A DNA stretch of 10,555 nt, from positions 1-10,555 of the forward strand of contig JAUXXK010000138.1 of NCBI GenBank assembly GCA_030681145.1, read 5' to 3'. The notes under the pieces were generated by a model that saw nothing but the letters and a program-made list of their open reading frames with translations, was not told the DNA's origin and did not search any database. Made by a program: the position numbers and the translations under genes. This stretch comes from Methanobacteriaceae archaeon. GTDB taxonomy: Archaea > Methanobacteriota > Methanobacteria > Methanobacteriales > Methanobacteriaceae. Below are positions 6,547 to 10,555 of this stretch, in pieces. Every line of letters starts with the position of its first letter. Positions within the stretch are counted from its first letter, which is position 1.

Positions 6547-7365
6547 TTAATTACTTCTTTTTAATTCAATCAGATAAATCTGTGGCCTTGCAAAAAATCG
6601 AACTGGTATTACAACAGTCCCAATTCCATTACTAACAATCATGGTAGAATTATTCTCTTTTATAACCCCGTTTCTATATTTATTCCCATAATTGGAATAA
6701 ACTACTGGGGCCCACAAGCCAAAAAATGTTATTTGACCTCCGTGAGTATGCCCAGATAATACTAAATCCACTTTTGTTTTATCCACTTCTGGAAAATAAT
6801 CGGGGTTATGTGATATAAGAATGACAAAATCTTCTTTAGCAACCGGTTTTATAGTGGCATTAATAATTTGATTGCCATTATTAAAATCACCCACACCACC
6901 TAAACGTATTTTAGAATTACCTAATGTTATCCAGGTTCCTTTGTTACCTATATATGTGATATTTGATTTAGATAGTGTATCTAAAGTCCAGTACTGGGGG
7001 TCACTATTTCCTAAAACTGCATAAACACCCATAGGGGCTTTTAAATGCGATAATGATGAAAAAACAGGAGCAATATACTCCGAATCTCCACTTACATAAT
7101 CCCCACCTAGCAAAATAAGATCTGGATTTAAATCATTTACCTGATTAACCAGACTATTCACTCTATCTTTATCAAAAAAAGGACTATGATGTATGTCGCT
7201 GATAAAAGCAATTTTTTTACCATCAAAATCAGCGGGAATCTCTGGAGATTCAATTACCACTTCTTTAGTTTCAATTAAATAGGGTTCTACCACCATGTTC
7301 AGAGGTATATAGGCCCCCAGTAACAATAATAGCAGTATTATTATAGATTTTAGCTTCATAAACAT
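6547..7365 (-). CDS. Membrane-anchored calcineurin-like metallophosphoesterase (YkuE/YaeI-like)
   Basis: This 272-residue protein is a metal-dependent phosphoesterase tethered by one N-terminal membrane segment (about residues 6-24, almost all Ile/Leu), so the catalytic domain probably faces outside. Metal-binding motifs appear in order: D57-x-H59 (SDIHH), GGD89Y, GN120, H186 (SHNPD) and G205-H206-T207-H208-G-G-Q. The GNH(D/E) motif is altered to GNSD: Ser121 replaces the catalytic histidine usual in the family, while the metal-ligand Asn120 is kept. The natural substrate is unknown; relatives act on phospholipid-type or general phosphodiester substrates. There is no clear ribosome binding site before either ATG (7363-7365 or 7357-7359), so the transcript may be leaderless or weakly led. 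A minus-strand TATAAAAT at 7371-7378 is too close to serve these starts. A 201-base spacer separates it from the helicase gene. Confidence 0.85.
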   Translation of the reverse strand: MFMKLKSIIILLLLLLGAYIPLNMVVEPYLIETKEVVIESPEIPADFDGKKIAFISDIHHSPFFDKDRVNSLVNQVNDLNPDLILLGGDYVSGDSEYIAPVFSSLSHLKAPMGVYAVLGNSDPQYWTLDTLSKSNITYIGNKGTWITLGNSKIRLGGVGDFNNGNQIINATIKPVAKEDFVILISHNPDYFPEVDKTKVDLVLSGHTHGGQITFFGLWAPVVYSNYGNKYRNGVIKENNSTMIVSNGIGTVVIPVRFFARPQIYLIELKRSN

Positions 7366-7479
7366 CAGAGATTTTATATTGGATAAATATTAAGAACCAA
7401 TATTTAAAATTATAATGCTATTATTTCATTTTATAATTTAAAACTATTGCTAGAAAAATATGCAATAATCGTGTATAAT

Positions 7480-7514
7480 AAAAAAATGTTAAATAAAAAT
7501 AAAATTTAAAAAGA
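7480..7514 (-). terminator. Minus-strand oligo-T region after the helicase gene
   Basis: Read on the minus strand this has several T-runs (TTTTT, TTTTT and TTTTTTT at 7480-7486) downstream of the helicase stop at 7567. The helicase transcript probably ends here rather than continuing into the phosphoesterase gene. Confidence 0.4.
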
Positions 7515-7566
7515 ATTAGTAAATAGAATTTAAAAATTTAAATCAAGTCAATTGACATGCTTTAAA

Positions 7567-8868
7567 TTAGTTTTGCAAATTCTTTTCATTAATGATTTTT
7601 AAAAGAGCTGCAGATATATCTACTGAGTTATAACCGACTTCTATTAAACGTTCCACATTGTGGGTACATTTATCTAGATTTTCGTTTTCAATAGTGGTTT
7701 TGATTCTTTCTAGCAACATATCAGCTTTGAGTTTATCAATATCTTTTAAAGATGGAATCTGCTGCTGTTCAATTTTGGTTTTGGTAAATCTTTGGATATC
7801 TCGTAATTTGTATATTTCTTTACCAGCTACAAAGGTGAATGCTTGCCCTGTTTTACCAGCACGACCAGTTCTACCAATCCTGTGCACATAATATTCATTA
7901 TCATTAGGCACGTCATAGTTGAATACAGCTTCTACATTAGGTACATCAATACCTCTGGCTGCTACGTCAGTTGCCACCAAGATATCAATCTTACCATTAC
8001 GGTATTTATTCATGACTTTATCTCTTTGGCCCTGCCTCATATCTCCGTGGATACCATCCACAAAGTATCCTCTGGTTTTTAAATCTTTTACCAGACGATC
8101 CACCCTTCTTTTTGTATTACAAAATACTAAGGCCAATTTGATATCATGGATATCCATTAAACGTGACAGAATTTCTGTTTTCATTTTTTCTTTGGCTTCG
8201 AAGTAAATCTGTTCAATTTCTGGAGCGGTAAGCTGGTGATGGGCTACTTTAATCAGTTTAGGATTTTTCTGATATTTTTTAGTGAGCCTTAGAATGTCCT
8301 TGGACATGGTAGCAGAGAATAGAAGGGTTTGACGCTTTTTAGGAACGTGTCTTAATATTTCTTCTATGTCGTCCCGGAATCCCATATCTAACATTTCATC
8401 GGCTTCATCCAGAACAACCATCTCCACACCCTCTAATTTAAGAGTACCTCTCTGGATGTGGTCGATTACTCTTCCAGGAGTTCCAATAACAACATGTACT
8501 CCTTTATTTAAAGCCCTAATTTGTCTTCCAATTGGCTGTCCGCCGTATATTGGTAGTACTTTAACTTTTTCCATGCGTGATGAAATCTTTCCGACTTCTT
8601 CAGCTACTTGAATACATAATTCTCTGGTAGGACATAGTACTATGGCTTGCACCGTGCGATCAGGAATGTAAACATTTTCTAGAAGAGGAATACCAAATGC
8701 TGCGGTTTTTCCAGTACCTGTCTGTGCTTGTCCAATAACATCTTTACCAGTTAATGCAACGGGGATGGTAAGAGACTGAATAGGTGTCGCTTCTTCAAAT
8801 CCCATGTCTACAATAGCTTTTTTAATTTCTTTTGATATATTTAAATCTTCGAATAGTAATTGATCCAT
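7567..8868 (-). CDS. DEAD-box ATP-dependent RNA helicase
   Basis: This 433-residue protein unwinds RNA duplexes using ATP and probably aids ribosome assembly, RNA turnover or low-temperature growth. All core motifs are present: Q motif (F6 and TPIQ at 28-31), motif I AQTGTGKT (48-55), Ia PTREL (80-84), GG (109-110), Ib TPGR (130-133), II DEAD (154-157), III SAT (185-187), IV FCNT (249-252), V ATDVAARGID (299-308) and VI HRIGRTGR (329-336). A helical tail of about 60 residues (375-433) follows the RecA-like core, making it longer than minimal archaeal DEAD proteins; it resembles the extension of CshA/DeaD-type helicases and may mediate dimerisation. There is no glycine-rich or DbpA-type RNA-binding domain. 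The ATG follows AGGAAGA at 8873-8879. The upstream spacer of 297 bases could hold a leader; cold regulation is inferred from the family only. Confidence 0.95.
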   Translation of the reverse strand: MDQLLFEDLNISKEIKKAIVDMGFEEATPIQSLTIPVALTGKDVIGQAQTGTGKTAAFGIPLLENVYIPDRTVQAIVLCPTRELCIQVAEEVGKISSRMEKVKVLPIYGGQPIGRQIRALNKGVHVVIGTPGRVIDHIQRGTLKLEGVEMVVLDEADEMLDMGFRDDIEEILRHVPKKRQTLLFSATMSKDILRLTKKYQKNPKLIKVAHHQLTAPEIEQIYFEAKEKMKTEILSRLMDIHDIKLALVFCNTKRRVDRLVKDLKTRGYFVDGIHGDMRQGQRDKVMNKYRNGKIDILVATDVAARGIDVPNVEAVFNYDVPNDNEYYVHRIGRTGRAGKTGQAFTFVAGKEIYKLRDIQRFTKTKIEQQQIPSLKDIDKLKADMLLERIKTTIENENLDKCTHNVERLIEVGYNSVDISAALLKIINEKNLQN

Positions 8869-8967
8869 ATTATCTTCCTTAATTCATTAAAAATATGATA
8901 ATTAATTATTTAAAGCAATTTTAAAAATAAAACAAAATTAGCATTAATAATCAAATTCTTCATAATA

Positions 8968-8975
8968 ATTTATAT
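8968..8975 (-). promoter_or_regulatory. TATA-like box upstream of the helicase gene
   Basis: ATATAAAT on the minus strand would give a leader of about 75 bases before the ATG at 8868. It sits in the spacer 8869-9165, which otherwise holds only AT-rich sequence with no visible gene or RNA; another candidate, TTTATAAA, occurs near 9026-9033. Confidence 0.35.
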
Positions 8976-9032
8976 TCTTGTATAGTGTATGTTAGTTTGA
9001 GGATACATTTAAAGTAATCTATTGATTTATAA

Positions 9033-9048
9033 ATTTTTAATTAAAAAT
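9033..9048. repeat. 16-bp perfect AT palindrome in the helicase/nuclease spacer
   Basis: ATTTTTAATTAAAAAT is a perfect palindrome midway in the spacer between the nuclease and helicase genes. It could be a regulator or chromatin-protein site, but sequence of this composition yields such palindromes by chance. Confidence 0.25.
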
Positions 9049-9165
9049 AGTTTTATTTTCTTACTTTTTATTTTATATGGTATAAGACATTAAATAATTG
9101 TTTGTAATTTGGATATGGAAACTTATTTTTATATAATATATTCTATATTAGCATTATATAATTAA

Positions 9166-9843
9166 TTATTCATTATAATATTCGCAGTAACTTCTGAAAC
9201 GACATTTGGCACATTTACGTGGATTTTTAGTGGGTAAAAATGATTTTTCACCATTAAATAAATCATGCATTCTTTTAAGAAGCTTTTTTATCTGTTTTTC
9301 AGCTTTTTGGTCAAATTCAGTACTCCAAAAAATGTTATCGGTTCCTCTTTCTCTAAGAGCTGCCCTAATTTTACGCCCATCATTTTCAATGGTGTCTTTA
9401 AATGCAAGACAATAACCAAAAACCTGATTAATGGTTGAATAATAAGCCACGGTTCCTGGTTTATCATCTATTATCACGAATTCATCGGGAGTGAGCCATA
9501 TTTCATCAATAAAACCCCTTACTCCGTATTTTGGAGACACTACCCATAATTCTCGGGATAAAATTTCCTCTTTTTGGGAAAGATCCATCATTTCCTTAAA
9601 TGTGGCGGGAACTGCTTCTTCTTTGAATTTTTCTTCCAGTTGTTGATGAACTTCATGACCTTTTTTCATCTCAGGAGTGGGAGCGGTTTGTATGCCCTCA
9701 ACATATTCTAAAAATATACTGTATTCGCAATATCCTTGCTGATTCAACCAGCTTATAGGAAAATTCACTTTTTCATTAATAATTTTGGCCCCTTTTATTT
9801 GGGGGTGAGGTTTTGAGTTTTCATCTACCATATGCTGCCTCAT
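9166..9843 (-). CDS. Cas4-like PD-(D/E)XK exonuclease with 4Fe-4S cysteines
   Basis: This 225-residue protein belongs to the RecB/Cas4-like nuclease group and probably cuts single-stranded DNA ends in repair or recombination. Nuclease motifs visible are G62-H63-E-V-H66, D113 in GFIDE, D126-D127-K128 (the D-x-K element) and Q140-x3-Y144. Four cysteines placed as in Cas4 are likely 4Fe-4S ligands: C39, C211, C214 and C220. No CRISPR array or other cas gene is in the window, so it is better seen as a stand-alone Cas4 homologue. The first ATG (9841-9843) has no ribosome binding site. GAGG at 9838-9841 lies six bases before an in-frame ATG at 9829-9831, making that the better start and the protein four residues shorter. 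Residue numbers here use the longer form. Confidence 0.83.
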   Translation of the reverse strand: MRQHMVDENSKPHPQIKGAKIINEKVNFPISWLNQQGYCEYSIFLEYVEGIQTAPTPEMKKGHEVHQQLEEKFKEEAVPATFKEMMDLSQKEEILSRELWVVSPKYGVRGFIDEIWLTPDEFVIIDDKPGTVAYYSTINQVFGYCLAFKDTIENDGRKIRAALRERGTDNIFWSTEFDQKAEKQIKKLLKRMHDLFNGEKSFLPTKNPRKCAKCRFRSYCEYYNE

Positions 9844-9927
9844 TTAATATTTTTTATAACTAATATTTATTAATAATTTTAAATTTTTATAGTAGAAAAT
9901 AGTATTATTTTAAAATGCAATAACATT

Positions 9928-10026
9928 TTAGGGTATGATTTGTACCCATTTTAGAAAAATAGTTATTAAAATCCCAAATATAATAGCAAATATTAACTCT
10001 TTCCAGTCAATTGTTTTAAAATCCAT
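9928..10026 (-). CDS. 32-residue single-helix membrane miniprotein
   Basis: A short frame reads M-D-F-K-T-I-D-W-K-E, then a hydrophobic helix of about 15 residues (11-25, LIFAIIFGIL and onward), then K26-W27 and a tail ending in I-I-P. The layout suggests one membrane segment with a charged, amphipathic N-terminus probably on the cytoplasmic side. The ATG is preceded at six bases by GAGGT (10033-10037), one of the best ribosome binding sites in the window, which is the main reason to believe it is translated. It begins 29 bases after the stop of the cyclo-ligase gene on the same strand, so it is probably co-transcribed. I do not recognise a family. It could be a subunit or regulator of a membrane complex. 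Confidence 0.62.
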   Translation of the reverse strand: MDFKTIDWKELIFAIIFGILITIFLKWVQIIP

Positions 10027-10032
10027 TAAATA

Positions 10033-10037
10033 ACCTC
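10033..10037 (-). promoter_or_regulatory. Ribosome binding site of the miniprotein
   Basis: GAGGT on the minus strand, six bases before the ATG at 10026, matches the anti-Shine-Dalgarno end of archaeal 16S rRNA and decides the start of this short gene. Confidence 0.6.
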
Positions 10038-10055
10038 TGATAAAATTCTATAATA

Positions 10056-10555
10056 TCATTTTACAGTAATTACTTCAGGGTCTTGAAAAAGCCTTATAAC
10101 TTCATTGGGAGTAACTATCATGTTAATTTTTTGATCATGTGATTCAATCGGAACTTTTGGCAATATTTGTTGTGGATGGATTGTTGTAACAATGGTTGTA
10201 CTTGTATTTATTGATTTTTCTGCAAATAAATGGTTGATTTCGCGATCACCAAATCCTCCGCCTTTTCCCAATCGGTTTCCATTTTTATCTACTGCTACAG
10301 AACCTTCTACAACTAAATCTACCACGGGTAGATTATTAATGGGTTTGCCATATTTGAAGGCACCGCTTATAGTCGAGGCCACTTTTTCTTTTCCTTCTAA
10401 TTTTTTTCCATTTAATAATAGATAACCATATTTTATTTTAGGGGTAGCCATTTTAAGATTTATTTTTTGTTTTAAAACAAGTTCACGAACTTTTTTTTGT
10501 GCAGAATCGGGACTACAAAAAATAGTTTGGCATTTAGACCTTTCTATAGTTTTGG
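10056..10555 (-). CDS. 5-formyltetrahydrofolate cyclo-ligase family protein (partial, N-terminus outside window)
   Basis: The frame is open to the window edge, so about 166 C-terminal residues are seen and the true start lies beyond 10555. The Met at 10451 is internal: upstream in-frame sequence encodes FCSPDSAQKKVREL and so on to MATPKIKYGY, typical of archaeal members. The glycine-rich RLGKGGGFGDREI segment (around 10225-10265) is the family's nucleotide/substrate loop. The bacterial enzyme uses ATP to convert 5-formyl-tetrahydrofolate to methenyl-tetrahydrofolate. Methanogens mainly use tetrahydromethanopterin, so the archaeal substrate may differ; this is an inference. The GGG-F-GD form differs slightly from the bacterial GGG-YYD form. 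The stop is TGA at 10056-10058, followed 29 bases later by the miniprotein gene. Nothing suggests a broken frame. Confidence 0.85.
   Translation of the reverse strand, partial: KTIERSKCQTIFCSPDSAQKKVRELVLKQKINLKMATPKIKYGYLLLNGKKLEGKEKVASTISGAFKYGKPINNLPVVDLVVEGSVAVDKNGNRLGKGGGFGDREINHLFAEKSINTSTTIVTTIHPQQILPKVPIESHDQKINMIVTPNEVIRLFQDPEVITVK

Noticed and set aside
7371..7378. TATAAAAT on the minus strand as promoter of the phosphoesterase
   Set aside because: The usual 25-base spacing would start transcription inside the gene, beyond both candidate ATGs.
8898..9170. Matching 13-base ATAATTAATTATT copies at 8898-8910 and 9158-9170 flanking the spacer, considered as transposon or attachment-site ends
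   Set aside because: The motif is pure AT and partly self-palindromic, similar strings occur elsewhere in the window (near 2708), and there is no integrase or transposase.
10192..10425. 77-codon plus-strand frame opposite the cyclo-ligase gene
   Set aside because: It is antisense to a well-supported gene and its sequence looks like a shadow product.
1..10555. CRISPR array near the Cas4-like gene
   Set aside because: No regularly spaced repeats were seen on either side of the nuclease gene or elsewhere.

Overview
The window looks like a chromosomal segment from a low-GC methanogenic archaeon, most likely of the Methanobacteriaceae (a Methanobacterium-like genome is my best guess). Support comes from a split archaeal-type glutamate synthase with its own ferredoxin domains, a FrhB-type (F420 hydrogenase beta) domain, a small siroheme sulfite-reductase-like protein, archaeal TATA-like boxes (TTATATAAAA type), GGAG/GAGGT ribosome binding sites and very AT-rich spacers ending in oligo-T tracts. 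The genus is an inference; no rRNA or other marker is present.

Layout. Positions 16-2072 (+) hold the downstream end of a glutamate synthase operon: a ferredoxin/FrhB-N-domain protein overlapping by one base with the FMN/iron-sulfur synthase subunit. The amidotransferase and GXGXG subunits expected for a complete enzyme are not here and probably lie upstream. A small zinc-ribbon protein (2324-2575, -) is divergent from a 14-helix-type MFS exporter (2868-4247, +). Then come a tandem-CDGSH iron-sulfur protein (4377-5111, +), an unrecognised very acidic protein (5194-5610, -), and a stand-alone siroheme/4Fe-4S protein (5815-6474, +).

From 6547 to the end all genes are on the minus strand: a membrane-anchored calcineurin-like phosphoesterase with an altered catalytic motif, a DEAD-box RNA helicase, a Cas4-like PD-(D/E)XK nuclease with no CRISPR context, a 32-residue membrane miniprotein (9928-10026), and the C-terminal part of a 5-formyltetrahydrofolate cyclo-ligase family protein that runs off the right edge. 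The last two are probably co-transcribed.

How the genes fit together: apart from the two overlapping glutamate synthase genes and the cyclo-ligase/miniprotein pair, most genes appear to be single transcription units with their own promoters and oligo-T ends. A recurring theme is iron-sulfur redox chemistry (glutamate synthase module, CDGSH protein, siroheme protein, Cas4-like nuclease). I see no mobile element, CRISPR array, tRNA or rRNA. No spacer exceeds 300 bases; the longest (2073-2323, 2576-2867, 8869-9165) contain only AT-rich promoter- or terminator-like sequence. I do not see a clear new multi-gene system. The strongest leads are the truncated FrhB-domain partner of the glutamate synthase, the extra cysteine sets in the synthase itself, and the conserved-looking miniprotein.
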